Part shown: in pieces, positions 18,962 through 26,962 of the stretch
Position numbering within the stretch: position 1 is the first letter of the stretch
Layout: the number at the start of each line of letters is the position of its first letter
NCBI GenBank assembly: GCA_945868505.1
Contig: CAMBLO010000016.1
Span: 1-55,086 of the forward strand
Length of the DNA stretch: 55,086 bases
Origin: an uncultured Clostridia bacterium
GTDB taxonomy: Bacteria; Bacillota; Clostridia; Lachnospirales; Anaerotignaceae
Reading direction: 5' to 3'
Notes under the pieces: model-generated
The model's database searches: none
Told to the model about the DNA's origin: nothing
What the model saw: the letters and a program-made list of their open reading frames with translations, nothing else
Position numbers and translations under genes: made by a program

Positions 18962-18995
18962 AAAAAAAGACTCATTTCTTCAAGAAATAGAGTCT
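18962..18995 (-). terminator. Terminator of the Nudix gene
   Basis: Thirteen-base stem (AGACTC + ATTTCTT against AAGAAAT + GAGTCT) followed on minus by TTTTTTTC. It overlaps the last codons and stop of the gene. Confidence 0.8.
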
Positions 18996-19438
18996 CTTTC
19001 TTTGGCTTCCTTTTTTTCTTCTTTCAATACCGCAAAGGCTGCCCGGATATCTCTTTTCATCCAATGAGGCAGTTCACTGGCTTCCATCTCCTCTTCCGTT
19101 ACCCAAAAGTAGGCTTCATGCTCCGCACTCAGGCTCACCTCGCCGTCCTTCCAGCGGCAGGCGTATGTAAAGATGCAAAGATGGATATGGTGCTTGATGG
19201 CATCAAACAAGGACAGGGGAGGACCAATGGAAACCTCCAGATCTGTTTCTTCCCTAATCTCTCTGTGCAATCCCTCTTCCGCCTTTTCAAAGAAATGCAG
19301 GCCGCCGCCGGGCAGATCCCATTTCTGATGACTATTCATGAAGCTGCCTTCCATCTCATGCTTGGAGCGGCAAAGCACCAATGCCTTATTCTCTTTTATG
19401 ATGACAGCCTTTACAGCCACCGCAAAATCCCTTTTCAC
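18980..19438 (-). CDS. Nudix hydrolase
   Basis: 152-aa Nudix hydrolase with the Nudix box GGGLHFFEKAEEGLHREI...REET at about residues 44-68 (GX5EX7REUXEE form), which binds Mg2+ and cleaves a nucleoside diphosphate linked to another group. The substrate is not readable from sequence. GTG start at 19438 follows AAAGGGGGCGATCCT. Probably downstream of hslO in one operon (24-base gap). Confidence 0.9.
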   Translation of the reverse strand: MKRDFAVAVKAVIIKENKALVLCRSKHEMEGSFMNSHQKWDLPGGGLHFFEKAEEGLHREIREETDLEVSIGPPLSLFDAIKHHIHLCIFTYACRWKDGEVSLSAEHEAYFWVTEEEMEASELPHWMKRDIRAAFAVLKEEKKEAKERDSIS

Positions 19439-19462
19439 AGGATCGCCCCCTTTATGGCTTTC

Positions 19463-20341
19463 TTACTTCGCTTCTTCCAGCAGCTGGATCAGTTCCGCTT
19501 CTGTGAAGTCGTATTCCTTACTGCAGAAATGGCAGTGCAGGTTTGCTTTCTTATCTTCCTTGATGATTTTTTCCAGTTCTTCCTTGCCGATGCTGATGAG
19601 TGCTTTTTCCACTCTTTCCCTAGTGCAGTTGCAGTAGAATTCCGCAGGAATGGTATCCGTAATCTTCAAATCCATATCCCCCAGAATCATCTGCAGGATA
19701 TCCTCGGGGGTCTTCCCCATATCCAGCAGGTCGGATACATAAGGGATCGTCGCCAGCTTCTGTTCCAGTTTGGAAATCATTTCTTCTGTGGCATCGGGCA
19801 GCAGCTGGATAATAAAACCACCGGCTCTGCGGATGGATGTATCTGTTTCCACCAGAACCCCCAAGCCAACGGCGGAGGGTGTCTGTTCAGACTGTGCAAA
19901 ATAATATGTCAGGTCTTCCGCAATCTCCCCTGTTACCAGTTCGATACGACCTGCATAAGGCTCCCTCATGCCGATATCCTTGATGACGCTCAGATACCCA
20001 TTGCCAATGGCACCGCTAACATTCAGCTTGCCGGGGTACAGGTCGGGTACTTCCACACCGGGGTTGAACACATAGCCCTTCACTCTCGCCTGACTGTCAC
20101 TGGTCACCACAATACCCTGCAAAGGCCCTTCGCCCCTTACCTGCAATGTTACGATATCTTTTTCGCCTTTCAGCATACTGCCCATCATAGCCGCTGCTGT
20201 CAGCATTCTGCCCAGTGCCGCAGATGCCACGGGAGAAGTATGATGAATTTCTCTGGCGTGCTGCACCAAATCTCTTGTTGTAGCGGCAAAAGCACGGATA
20301 CTGCCATTACCCGCTGTCGCCCTTACGATATAATCACTCAT
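19463..20341 (-). CDS. hslO: Redox-regulated chaperone Hsp33
   Basis: 292-aa holdase chaperone. The N-terminal domain carries HHTSPVASAALGRMLTAAAMM and LQVRGEGPLQGIVV. The C-terminal redox switch has the four zinc cysteines in CNC and CHFC (about residues 238-272). Oxidation releases zinc and unfolds the linker, activating it in the cytosol. Length matches the family. Second gene of the methyltransferase-hslO-nudix run. Confidence 0.97.
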   Translation of the reverse strand: MSDYIVRATAGNGSIRAFAATTRDLVQHAREIHHTSPVASAALGRMLTAAAMMGSMLKGEKDIVTLQVRGEGPLQGIVVTSDSQARVKGYVFNPGVEVPDLYPGKLNVSGAIGNGYLSVIKDIGMREPYAGRIELVTGEIAEDLTYYFAQSEQTPSAVGLGVLVETDTSIRRAGGFIIQLLPDATEEMISKLEQKLATIPYVSDLLDMGKTPEDILQMILGDMDLKITDTIPAEFYCNCTRERVEKALISIGKEELEKIIKEDKKANLHCHFCSKEYDFTEAELIQLLEEAK

Positions 20342-20356
20342 TTTGATTCCTCCAAT

Positions 20357-21103
20357 TTATTTCAATCTGGCTGCAAAAAGCAGACGTTCGCTTTCGGCAT
20401 GGGGTGCATCGAAGCTATAGCCATCGTAAACCTCCACCAGTTCCATGCCCGCTGTTCGCAGTCCATTTTCAATTTCTTCCATAGAATAAGCTCTTTCATA
20501 GTGATATTCTTCCACTCTCTCATACAAACCGTTTTCCTGCTGGATGAAAAAGCTTACATAATATTCGTTGATCTTCTCTTCCTCGTCGTAATCATTTTCC
20601 CAGATATATGCCGCACCTTCCTCTGCGGAACCAAAGACATTCTGTCCCAGCACTTCCCGAAACTTGTATTCTGTATTCATATCAAATAGGAAGAGACTTT
20701 CTTTTTTCATGTGACGGGCAATGCTCTGAAAAGCATCTTCCAACTGACCATCTTCTGTTAGGTAATTCATACAGTCACACAAGCTGAGAATACAGTCCGC
20801 TTTCTCCCCCAATTCCAGCTCTGTCATATCCTGACAGGCCAGTCTGACGGAAAGACCTGCTTCCATTGCCTTATGGTCTGCCTCCGCCAGCATTTCCGGA
20901 GAAAGATCCACACCGATCACATCCAGTCCTTCCTTTGCCAAGGGCAGCAGGATACTACCCGTACCGCAGCCCAGATCGATGACTGTTTTCGGCTTTACGC
21001 CAAGCTTGTCCCAAACTGAATGGATATGGTTCAGCCACTGGTCATATTCTACTTGTTCCATAAAAAGATCATATACAGATGCAAAAGCTTCGTATGCACT
21101 CAT
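20357..21103 (-). CDS. Class I SAM-dependent methyltransferase
   Basis: 248-aa methyltransferase. SAM motif I is VIDLGCGTGSILLPLA at about residue 40, acidic loop VIGVDLSPEML follows, and motif IV region is CILSLCDCMNYL. The YDQWLNHIHSVW segment and the beta-rich insert before the C-terminus fit the YqeM-like group of small-molecule or tRNA methyltransferases. ATG at 21103 has GGAGGAA 6 bases before; the ORF's upstream ATG at 21124 does not. Acceptor unknown. Confidence 0.88.
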   Translation of the reverse strand: MSAYEAFASVYDLFMEQVEYDQWLNHIHSVWDKLGVKPKTVIDLGCGTGSILLPLAKEGLDVIGVDLSPEMLAEADHKAMEAGLSVRLACQDMTELELGEKADCILSLCDCMNYLTEDGQLEDAFQSIARHMKKESLFLFDMNTEYKFREVLGQNVFGSAEEGAAYIWENDYDEEEKINEYYVSFFIQQENGLYERVEEYHYERAYSMEEIENGLRTAGMELVEVYDGYSFDAPHAESERLLFAARLK

Positions 21104-21187
21104 AACCGCTTCCTCCAAAGGCATATTCTTTCACAACTCTATATTATATCTTTCTATCCATACAAATGCAAGCATAAATGCACTGAA

Positions 21188-21230
21188 AATCAAAGCGTCA
21201 AGCTTGCTTGTAAGCGATGATTTTTCAGTG
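21188..21230. repeat. 43-bp direct repeat, copy 1
   Basis: AATCAAAGCGTCAAGC... ending TTTTTCAGTG, identical to 21313-21355. This copy sits in a long imperfect palindrome whose outer arms are AAATGCACTGAAAATCA / TGATTTTTCAGTGCATTT. Two smaller hairpins follow (ATTTGGATTTCATCCAAAT; GGATTTCCTCAGGAAATCC). Confidence 0.85.
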
Positions 21231-21312
21231 CATTTATATTTGGATTTCATCCAAATGAGGATTTCCTCAGGAAATCCGAATCTTGCATTTGTTATCTTTT
21301 TTCTCTTTATTG

Positions 21313-21355
21313 AATCAAAGCGTCAAGCTTGCTTGTAAGCGATGATTTTTCAGTG
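21313..21355. repeat. 43-bp direct repeat, copy 2
   Basis: Exact second copy of 21188-21230, 82 bases after the first copy ends, ending 7 bases before the SASP stop codon. Probably a dispersed intergenic repeat; as minus-strand RNA each copy could fold and end the SASP message. Confidence 0.85.
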
Positions 21356-21362
21356 TATTTTT

Positions 21363-21572
21363 TCATTCACTTTCTTCCTTATTATTTTCCTGTTTTCTTT
21401 CCTCTATTTTCCGCCTCCCCATGATACCACCAATCCGCCCACTTTCCTTTGATGTCAGCCCCTTCCAGCCGAACTGCTCCACCTTGTCCAGTAATCCCAG
21501 TTCCTCTGCAATCTCATATTTCATGGCAAGGTCTCGTTTTTCTGCTTCTGTCAGTTCCTTTTTTTGCCCCAT
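21363..21572 (-). CDS. Small acid-soluble spore protein, alpha/beta type
   Basis: 69-aa SASP. KYEIAEELGL is the conserved block with the GPR protease site (after E in EIA), and KGLTSKESGRIGGIMGRR is the second DNA-binding block. It coats spore DNA and protects it from UV and heat. ATG 21572 has AAGGAGG 7 bases before; the longer reading is rejected. Evidence that the organism sporulates. The C-terminal tail (ERKQENNKEESE) is longer and more acidic than usual. A forespore sigma-G promoter is expected but I cannot define it. Confidence 0.85.
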   Translation of the reverse strand: MGQKKELTEAEKRDLAMKYEIAEELGLLDKVEQFGWKGLTSKESGRIGGIMGRRKIEERKQENNKEESE

Positions 21573-21734
21573 GCCCACGCCTCCTTTTTCCCTTTCATTA
21601 TGCTCAGACAAGGACAGAATATGTATTTTGTCCATGTGCAAATGTTTCTCCGAAAAAATACTGTATTTTCTGATAAATTGTTTGACAGAACATAGAACTA
21701 GTGTTAGACTATGAGACAAATACATATTTTTCAA

Positions 21735-21905
21735 AGTAGAGGTGCGTTTTTCAAGAGTATCCGGGTGAATATCATAAGGGATAGATGCAGCCCGCAAAAA
21801 GGGGAAAACGCCGAAGAAGGGAAATGCCTTATCTTTCCGCTTCTGGTTGTACAGTCAATAGCTGTATGACTGTCATTGGAAATCCAATGGAGCGCTACAA
21901 AGATC
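21735..21905 (+). ncRNA. Lysine riboswitch (L box)
   Basis: Canonical lysine-aptamer blocks in order: AGTAGAGGTGCG, AAGAGTA, a long P2 arm, GCCGAAGAAGGGAAATGCC, CTTCTGGTTG, ACAGTC...GACTGTCAT, and closing GGAGCGCTAC. It lies upstream of asd. Lysine binding should favour the terminator at 21953 and turn off the operon (family knowledge). Confidence 0.92.
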
Positions 21906-21952
21906 AATCAAACTGCGGCAGTTCGCATAGACTTCTACCACAGTTTCCTTGG

Positions 21953-21979
21953 AAGTCGGCGCAGGTGTCGACTTTTTTT
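21953..21979 (+). terminator. Riboswitch-controlled terminator
   Basis: AAGTCG / CGACTT arms (21953-21958, 21969-21974) followed by TTTTTTTG. The upstream ACTTCTACC stretch could pair alternatively, as in an antiterminator. About 205 bases ahead of asd. Confidence 0.8.
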
Positions 21980-22005
21980 GTTTACAAGCGGAGAAAGCCA
22001 GTTTT

Positions 22006-22104
22006 CTTCGTAATAAGCACTGCATTTGCTTGCAATGATGCAAGGCATTATTACGAAGGAGAAATGATTTGCGGAGCAAATACATGAGTAAGGCGCAGCC
22101 TTAC
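22006..22104. repeat. Palindromic element in the asd leader
   Basis: Long inverted repeat with arms 22006-22018 (CTTCGTAATAA.C) and 22045-22058, nested TGCAT / ATGCA pairing, then two short hairpins ATTTGCGGAGCAAAT (22067-22081) and GTAAGGCGCAGCCTTAC (22088-22104). It lies between the riboswitch terminator and the asd ribosome site. It resembles the hairpin clusters at 24115 and 29870. Confidence 0.6.
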
Positions 22105-22184
22105 GAATGGCTTTCATTACGAAATCTATCTGCTTTGGAAATGCAACGAAACACAAGCAATGTAAAAGAAAGAAGGAATTAAAA

Positions 22185-23183
22185 ATGAAAAAAATCAATC
22201 TGGCCGTTGTAGGTGCTACCGGTATGGTAGGCAGAACTTTCCTGAAGGTTCTGGAGGAAAGACAGCTTCCCATCGAAAACTTCTATGTGATGGCATCTGC
22301 TCGTTCCGCAGGTAAAACACTGGAATTCAACGGCAAGGAATATGTTGTAGAAGAACTGACAGAACATTCCTTTGATAAACCCATTGATATTGCACTGTTT
22401 TCCGCAGGCGGCAGCACCAGCGAAAAATTCGCTCCTATCGCTGCAGCCCATGGCTGCATCGTTATCGACAACAGCTCTCAATGGAGAATGGACCCTGAAG
22501 TTCCTCTGGTTGTTCCCGAAGTAAACCCCGAGGATATCAGCTGGCACAAAAACATCATCGCTAACCCCAACTGCTCCACAATTCAGGCAATGGTTGCCCT
22601 GAAGCCTCTGGATGATAAATATAAAATCAAACGTGTTGTTTATTCTACATATCAGGCAGTATCCGGTGCAGGTGTTGCCGGCTGGCAGGATCTGGAAAAC
22701 GGCATGAAGGGTGAAGCACCCAAGAAATTCCCTCACCCCATCGCAAGCAACTGCCTGCCCCACATCGATACATTCCTGGATAACGGCTATACAAAAGAAG
22801 AAATGAAGATGGTAAATGAAACAAGAAAGATTCTGCACAACGATGATATGCGTGTAACAGCTACAACTGTTCGTGTTCCCGTTTTCAACTCTCACAGTGA
22901 ATCCATCAACGTAGAATTTGAAAATCCCTTCGATCTGGATGAACTGATTGAAGTACTGAGAAATGCTCCCGGCGTTGTAGTACAGAACGACGTTTCCAAA
23001 AACGAATATCCTATGGCAGTGGAAGCAGCAGGCAAGGATGAAGTATTCATCGGTCGTATCCGCCGTGACGAAAGCGTGGACAACGGTGTAAACCTGTGGG
23101 TAGTAGCCGACAACATCCGTAAGGGTGCAGCAACAAACGCAGTACAGATTGCAGAAGAAATCGTAAAAGCAATGAACGCATAA
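22185..23183 (+). CDS. asd: Aspartate-semialdehyde dehydrogenase
   Basis: 332-aa enzyme that reduces aspartyl phosphate to aspartate semialdehyde with NADPH, the branch point to lysine, threonine and methionine. N-terminal nucleotide site AVVGATGMVGRTFL; catalytic cysteine in NPNCSTIQ (about residue 128); the late VDNGVNLWVVADNIRKGAA block. ATG 22185 has AAGAAGGAATTAAAA before it, rejecting the longer reading from 22107. First gene after the lysine riboswitch. Confidence 0.97.
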   Translation: MKKINLAVVGATGMVGRTFLKVLEERQLPIENFYVMASARSAGKTLEFNGKEYVVEELTEHSFDKPIDIALFSAGGSTSEKFAPIAAAHGCIVIDNSSQWRMDPEVPLVVPEVNPEDISWHKNIIANPNCSTIQAMVALKPLDDKYKIKRVVYSTYQAVSGAGVAGWQDLENGMKGEAPKKFPHPIASNCLPHIDTFLDNGYTKEEMKMVNETRKILHNDDMRVTATTVRVPVFNSHSESINVEFENPFDLDELIEVLRNAPGVVVQNDVSKNEYPMAVEAAGKDEVFIGRIRRDESVDNGVNLWVVADNIRKGAATNAVQIAEEIVKAMNA

Positions 23184-23227
23184 ACATATATCATTAAATC
23201 CAATAACAATTTAAGGAGGTCTTACTT

Positions 23228-24109
23228 ATGTCTATTTTCACTGGCGCAGGCGTCGCTCTGGTAACCCCCATGAACGCTGATGGCAGCGTAAATTTTGAAA
23301 AAATGAGAGAATTGATTGAATTCCAGCTGGCAAATGATACAGATGCTCTGATTATCTGCGGTACAACCGGCGAAGCATCCACAATGTCCGATGAAGTACA
23401 GATTGAATGTATCCGCTTCGCAAAAGAGGTTGCGGCAGGCCGTGCGCCTATCATCGCAGGCGCAGGCAGCAACGATACTGCCCACTGCATCGAACTGGCA
23501 CAGGGCTGTGAAAAGGCCGGTGCAGATGCCGTTCTGCTGGTAACCCCCTACTATAACAAAGCAACCCAGAAGGGCTTGATTCTCCACTACACAGCAGTTG
23601 CAGAAAGCATCAATATCCCTATCATCCTGTATAATGTACCCGGCAGAACAGGCTGCAATATCGCACCTAAAACAGTTGCTGAACTGGCAAAAGTGAAAAA
23701 TATCGTAGCTGTGAAAGAAGCAAGCGGCAACCTGTCTCAGGTAGCTGAAATCGCTGCTCTGGTTGGTTCCGATTTCGATATTTACAGCGGCAATGACGAC
23801 CAGATCCTGCCCGTACTGTCTCTGGGTGGCAAAGGTGTTATCTCCGTTCTGTCCAATGTTGCACCTAAACAGACCCACGATATGGTTATGAACTTCCTGA
23901 ACGGCGATGTAAAGGCTGCTACAAAACTGCAGCTGGATGCCATCGAACTAATCTCCGCTCTGTTCTGCGAAGTAAACCCTATCCCTGTAAAGGCTGCCCT
24001 GAACCTGATGGGTTATGAAGTTGGTGCCTGCAAAGCACCTCTGTGCGACATGGAACCCAAGAATCTGGAAACACTGAGAACAGCAATGAAAAACTACGGT
24101 CTGATTTAA
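23228..24109 (+). CDS. dapA: 4-hydroxy-tetrahydrodipicolinate synthase
   Basis: 293-aa TIM-barrel aldolase condensing pyruvate and aspartate semialdehyde, the first lysine-specific step. Family blocks: GTTGEASTM near residue 45, YNVPGRTGCNI with the catalytic tyrosine near 137, and VKEASGN with the Schiff-base lysine near 165. AAGGAGGTCTTACTT precedes ATG. Co-directional with asd, 44-base gap. Confidence 0.98.
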   Translation: MSIFTGAGVALVTPMNADGSVNFEKMRELIEFQLANDTDALIICGTTGEASTMSDEVQIECIRFAKEVAAGRAPIIAGAGSNDTAHCIELAQGCEKAGADAVLLVTPYYNKATQKGLILHYTAVAESINIPIILYNVPGRTGCNIAPKTVAELAKVKNIVAVKEASGNLSQVAEIAALVGSDFDIYSGNDDQILPVLSLGGKGVISVLSNVAPKQTHDMVMNFLNGDVKAATKLQLDAIELISALFCEVNPIPVKAALNLMGYEVGACKAPLCDMEPKNLETLRTAMKNYGLI

Positions 24110-24114
24110 AGCCC

Positions 24115-24380
24115 GTGGGGCTCCGCCCCACCGCCCCGCAAGCCTGTTCAGTACTTTGCTTCGCAAAGCCACCTTCGGTGGGTAGGGCATCTTCCCTACT
24201 ACCTTATAAAAAAGCTTGACCTAAACTTTATACGAAAAACAAATTTCTTTGAAATTTGTTTTTCAAATCAGGGTCCAGGGAATTTGTGCACCGCCAAGAA
24301 TAAGGCGGCGGCGAAGCCGTCTTCCCGAAGGGAAGATGCTTGACCAATTTCCCTGGTGGGAATTTGAGGGCGACGCCCTC
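24115..24380. repeat. Array of short hairpins between dapA and dapB
   Basis: At least eight nearly abutting hairpins: GTGGGGCTCCGCCCCAC (24115), CTTTGCTTCGCAAAG (24154), CCACCTTCGGTGG (24169), GTAGGGCATCTTCCCTAC (24182), an AAATTTCTTTGAAATTT stem (24235-24263), CGGCGAAGCCG (24309), CTTCCCGAAGGGAAG (24321) and GAGGGCGACGCCCTC (24366). An outer pair CCAGGGAATTT / AATTTCCCTGG (24275, 24346) encloses part of it. No gene lies here. The last hairpin ends 10 bases before the dapB ribosome site. Confidence 0.8.
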
Positions 24381-24398
24381 AAAGAGAGGAGTATTGAT

Positions 24399-25151
24399 AT
24401 GATAAATGTGATTATCCACGGCTGCGGCGGCAAAATGGGCCACGTTGTAGCCGATTTGGTAAAAAATGAACCCGATTGTCAGGTGGTGGCCGGTATCGAC
24501 CCCGGCATGCCTGAACTGGACTTTCCCGTATTCCCCAGCTGTGACGCTTGCGATGTTGCAGGCGATGTCATCATCGACTTTTCCACAGCCAAGGCAGTCC
24601 CCGCCCTTCTGGCATTCTCCAAAGCAAAAAACATCCCCGTTGTTCTCTGCACCACAGCCTTGTCCGATGAAACGACAGCACTGATGAAAGAAACAAGCAA
24701 GGATGTAGCAATCCTGAAATCCGCCAATATGTCCGTTGGTGTAAACCTGCTGCTGGATCTGGTGCAGCGTGCGGCTGTCATTCTGGCAGAAAGCGGCTTT
24801 GATATCGAAATTGTGGAAAAACACCATAACCAGAAGATCGACGCCCCCAGTGGCACCGCAATGGCTCTAGCAGATGCCATCAATCAGGCTATGGATGAAC
24901 GGTACCACTATGTTTACGACCGCTCTCAGGCTCGTGAAAAACGTGAAAAAACAGAAATCGGTATCCATGCTGTCCGCGGCGGCAATATCGTTGGCGAACA
25001 TGATGTGATCTTCGCCGGCAGAGATGAAGTCATCGAGCTGAACCACCGCGCAACTTCCCGTGAAGTATTCGCCGTTGGTGCAGTGAAAGCAGCAAAATTC
25101 CTGGCTGGCAAACCCGCAGGTTTGTATACCATGAAGGAAGTTCTGCAGTAA
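24399..25151 (+). CDS. dapB: 4-hydroxy-tetrahydrodipicolinate reductase
   Basis: 250-aa enzyme, second lysine-specific step, reducing the DapA product with NAD(P)H. Nucleotide loop GCGGKMGHVVADL near the start and the substrate/catalytic block EKHHNQKIDAPSGTA at about residues 130-144 are clear. ATG 24399 has AGAGAGGAGTATTGAT before it; the 50 upstream codons in frame are hairpin DNA, not protein. Terminator directly downstream. Confidence 0.97.
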   Translation: MINVIIHGCGGKMGHVVADLVKNEPDCQVVAGIDPGMPELDFPVFPSCDACDVAGDVIIDFSTAKAVPALLAFSKAKNIPVVLCTTALSDETTALMKETSKDVAILKSANMSVGVNLLLDLVQRAAVILAESGFDIEIVEKHHNQKIDAPSGTAMALADAINQAMDERYHYVYDRSQAREKREKTEIGIHAVRGGNIVGEHDVIFAGRDEVIELNHRATSREVFAVGAVKAAKFLAGKPAGLYTMKEVLQ

Positions 25152-25160
25152 TAAAAACAA

Positions 25161-25208
25161 AAACCCTCAAATCCATGGACATCCATGAACTTGAGGGTTT
25201 CTTTTTTT
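25161..25208. terminator. Bidirectional terminator between dapB and the adenosyltransferase gene
   Basis: AAACCCTCAA / TTGAGGGTTT stem (25161-25170, 25191-25200) with an inner ATCCATGGACATCCATGA fold, then CTTTTTTTAT on plus. Serves the dap operon and, inverted, the facing gene. Confidence 0.85.
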
Positions 25209-25707
25209 ATTCCTTTTCAGCTACCAACTGATAGATACTGCCTGCTTTCGCAACGATCCCTTCCGGAAGGATCGTCCCTGTCAGAATGATATCCATAAAT
25301 TCAGGCCGTTTCTCAATAATCTCTTCCAATTCCGATTCCTGCAGATAGCCTTTTTCCACACATTCCAAAATGCCATCCAGCAACAGCATTTCACATTCGC
25401 CTGTATCCACAATTTTCTTGGCAAAATTGAACGCATTGTGGATTTCACCGAAGATTTCCTTATGCAGTGCCTCATCGAACTCTGCCTCCTGCACCTCCGC
25501 ACAATCCCGATCTTTTTCAAAACGGAAAATACGGAAATCCGGCTCCAGCTTTTTCAGCAATGCGATTTCCTTGCTGTTATGATAATCTAAAAATTGAATC
25601 ATTACGACCCGCTGGTCCTCGCCAATGGCGCGCATCCCGCGCCCCACCGCTACAGCAGTTTTGCCCTTGCCTGCGCCGTAATAAACTGAAATCTGACCTT
25701 GTCTCAC
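25207..25707 (-). CDS. CobA/CobO-like corrinoid adenosyltransferase
   Basis: 166-aa P-loop protein. VYYGAGKGKTAVAVGRGMRA at residues 8-27 is the GxGKGKT loop typical of ATP:cob(I)alamin adenosyltransferases of the CobA/BtuR type, and MLLLDGILECVEKG near 110 stands where the Walker B acidic residues lie, though the usual LDE is LDG here. That change and the lack of other cobamide genes nearby leave the exact reaction open. GTG start follows AGGAGTGAAAGAAAC. Between the shared terminator and the SSB-like gene. Confidence 0.7.
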   Translation of the reverse strand: MRQGQISVYYGAGKGKTAVAVGRGMRAIGEDQRVVMIQFLDYHNSKEIALLKKLEPDFRIFRFEKDRDCAEVQEAEFDEALHKEIFGEIHNAFNFAKKIVDTGECEMLLLDGILECVEKGYLQESELEEIIEKRPEFMDIILTGTILPEGIVAKAGSIYQLVAEKE

Positions 25708-25731
25708 GTTTCTTTCACTCCTGTTTCTATC

Positions 25732-26403
25732 TCAGGCTTCTTCCGCTTCTGCAATCCGCCCTTCTGCCTCGTGCTCCGCCCGATCCGGAAGTTCGATCTT
25801 GGAAACAGAGACTTCATAAGCGACCCGTTCTTCTACCTCATCGCCAATCCGTTTCTGATAGTTTCTGCTCTGCACGCGACCCCAGACACGAATATTGGAA
25901 CCAACCTCCAGATTTGCCATATATCTGGCATTTCTTCCCCATGCGATACAGGGAATATAGTCGGATTTATTATAGGCACGGTTCACCGCCACCAGAATAT
26001 CGGAAATTTCTCTTCCAAAAGGCGTTTTGCGATAGATGGGCGGCTTACAAATATAGCCATTGAGGAAGATCTGATTTTCGTTCTTTCCCTCTTCCTCCTC
26101 CATCAGCCTGATTTCTCTTGCGAAAACCGTCAATACCAGACGATTTTTCTTACTATTATAATTGTTATAACTTCTCAGCTGTCCGGTGATATCCACTTTT
26201 GCCCCCACCTGCAGCAATTCCATATCGATCAGCCGCTCGGAAACAGTAACCGGCAGGATATCCGCCTTATCACTGAGGCGTTCAGAAGAAATCTGAAACG
26301 TATAGAAACCCTCGCCATATACCTCATGACTAAAGACACAGCCTTCTACGATCTTACCGGCAATAAGAACATTGTTGTTTTCCGGCAATCCATCCATTTG
26401 CAT
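25732..26403 (-). CDS. SSB-like protein with two OB-type domains
   Basis: 223-aa protein. The C-terminal half (about residues 108-180: FLNGYICKPPIYRKTPFGREISDILVAV..., IPCIAWGRNARYMANLEVGS) is a recognisable single-stranded DNA-binding OB fold. The N-terminal half (VLIAGKIVEGCVFSHEVYGE...) looks like a second, diverged OB fold. The acidic tail ends AEAEEA rather than the DDDIPF of housekeeping SSB. Such two-domain forms recur in Clostridia as additional SSB-like proteins; a separate canonical ssb is expected elsewhere. Lies 24 bases upstream of the adenosyltransferase gene. Confidence 0.75.
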   Translation of the reverse strand: MQMDGLPENNNVLIAGKIVEGCVFSHEVYGEGFYTFQISSERLSDKADILPVTVSERLIDMELLQVGAKVDITGQLRSYNNYNSKKNRLVLTVFAREIRLMEEEEGKNENQIFLNGYICKPPIYRKTPFGREISDILVAVNRAYNKSDYIPCIAWGRNARYMANLEVGSNIRVWGRVQSRNYQKRIGDEVEERVAYEVSVSKIELPDRAEHEAEGRIAEAEEA

Positions 26404-26467
26404 CTCTTTCTCCCCTTTGCTTCGCCAAAGACAACTCTGGCAATGATCCTTCAGTAATTCAGTTTAT

Positions 26468-26517
26468 GCAAAAAACAGCCATTCAGAATCAAACTTGTCA
26501 GATTTCTGTTTTTTTGC
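26468..26517 (-). terminator. Terminator after the 26537 gene
   Basis: GCAAAAAACAG / CTGTTTTTTTGC arms (26468-26478, 26506-26517) with a partly paired interior. On minus it reads into CTGTTTTTTGC. Confidence 0.6.
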
Positions 26518-26536
26518 GTCTCCCTCCGCCCGTTTC

Positions 26537-26845
26537 TTACTGTTCTGTCAAATTTTTTCCATTTCTGAAAATAAACCCGATCTTTACACAGTCGATGGCA
26601 ACCACCATCGTGTAGTCTTTCGTTCTATAGATCATAGGTGCGCCGCCCTTTTTCACAACGACAGCGTCAACCTTTTTGCCCTCTTTTGTCCAGTAGCAGA
26701 GGAAGGTAAAATCTTCATCCTCTCTGATCGCCCATTCGAAATCAAGCAGAGGTTTCACGAAGAAATCCCCATCACAGCCGAAATAACTGTTGATCCGTTT
26801 TTTCGCCTGCTCAAAGTCCATTACTGGTCCTTTTTCTTTCGCCAT
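26537..26845 (-). CDS. Hypothetical 102-aa protein
   Basis: Soluble alpha/beta protein, family not recognised. It opens MAKEKGPVMDFEQAKKRINS and has a beta-rich centre (DFTFLCYWTKEGKKVDAVVV). ATG 26845 has GGAGGAAGTT in front; the reading from 26863 is longer but its start lies in the operator. A promoter (26882-26910) with an overlapping nested dyad shows it is separately regulated. Confidence 0.65.
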   Translation of the reverse strand: MAKEKGPVMDFEQAKKRINSYFGCDGDFFVKPLLDFEWAIREDEDFTFLCYWTKEGKKVDAVVVKKGGAPMIYRTKDYTMVVAIDCVKIGFIFRNGKNLTEQ

Positions 26846-26862
26846 AACTTCCTCCAAAATCA

Positions 26863-26884
26863 CATAGTACTTGCTATTACTATG
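26863..26884. promoter_or_regulatory. Operator-like dyad over the promoter of the 26845 gene
   Basis: CATAGTA-8-TACTATG (26863-26884), nested with AGTAC / GTACT (26866-26870, 26885-26889). It covers the transcription start and part of the -10. Shape suits a GntR- or TetR-type repressor; which one is unknown. Confidence 0.5.
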
Positions 26885-26910
26885 GTACTGATTTTTCTGT
26901 CAATTGTCAA
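26882..26910 (-). promoter_or_regulatory. Promoter of the hypothetical gene at 26845
   Basis: Minus-strand TTGACA, 17 bases, TACCAT. A second TTGACA lies 7 bases further in. Short leader of about 30 bases to the gene. Confidence 0.55.
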
Positions 26911-26962
26911 TAAGAACATACCACCACCTATCTGGCATGCTGTCTTTTTCTTTACGAAAAAA

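Noticed and set aside
21785..22087. 100-aa plus-strand ORF upstream of asd
   Set aside because: Runs through the lysine aptamer and terminator, so it is RNA structure and not protein.
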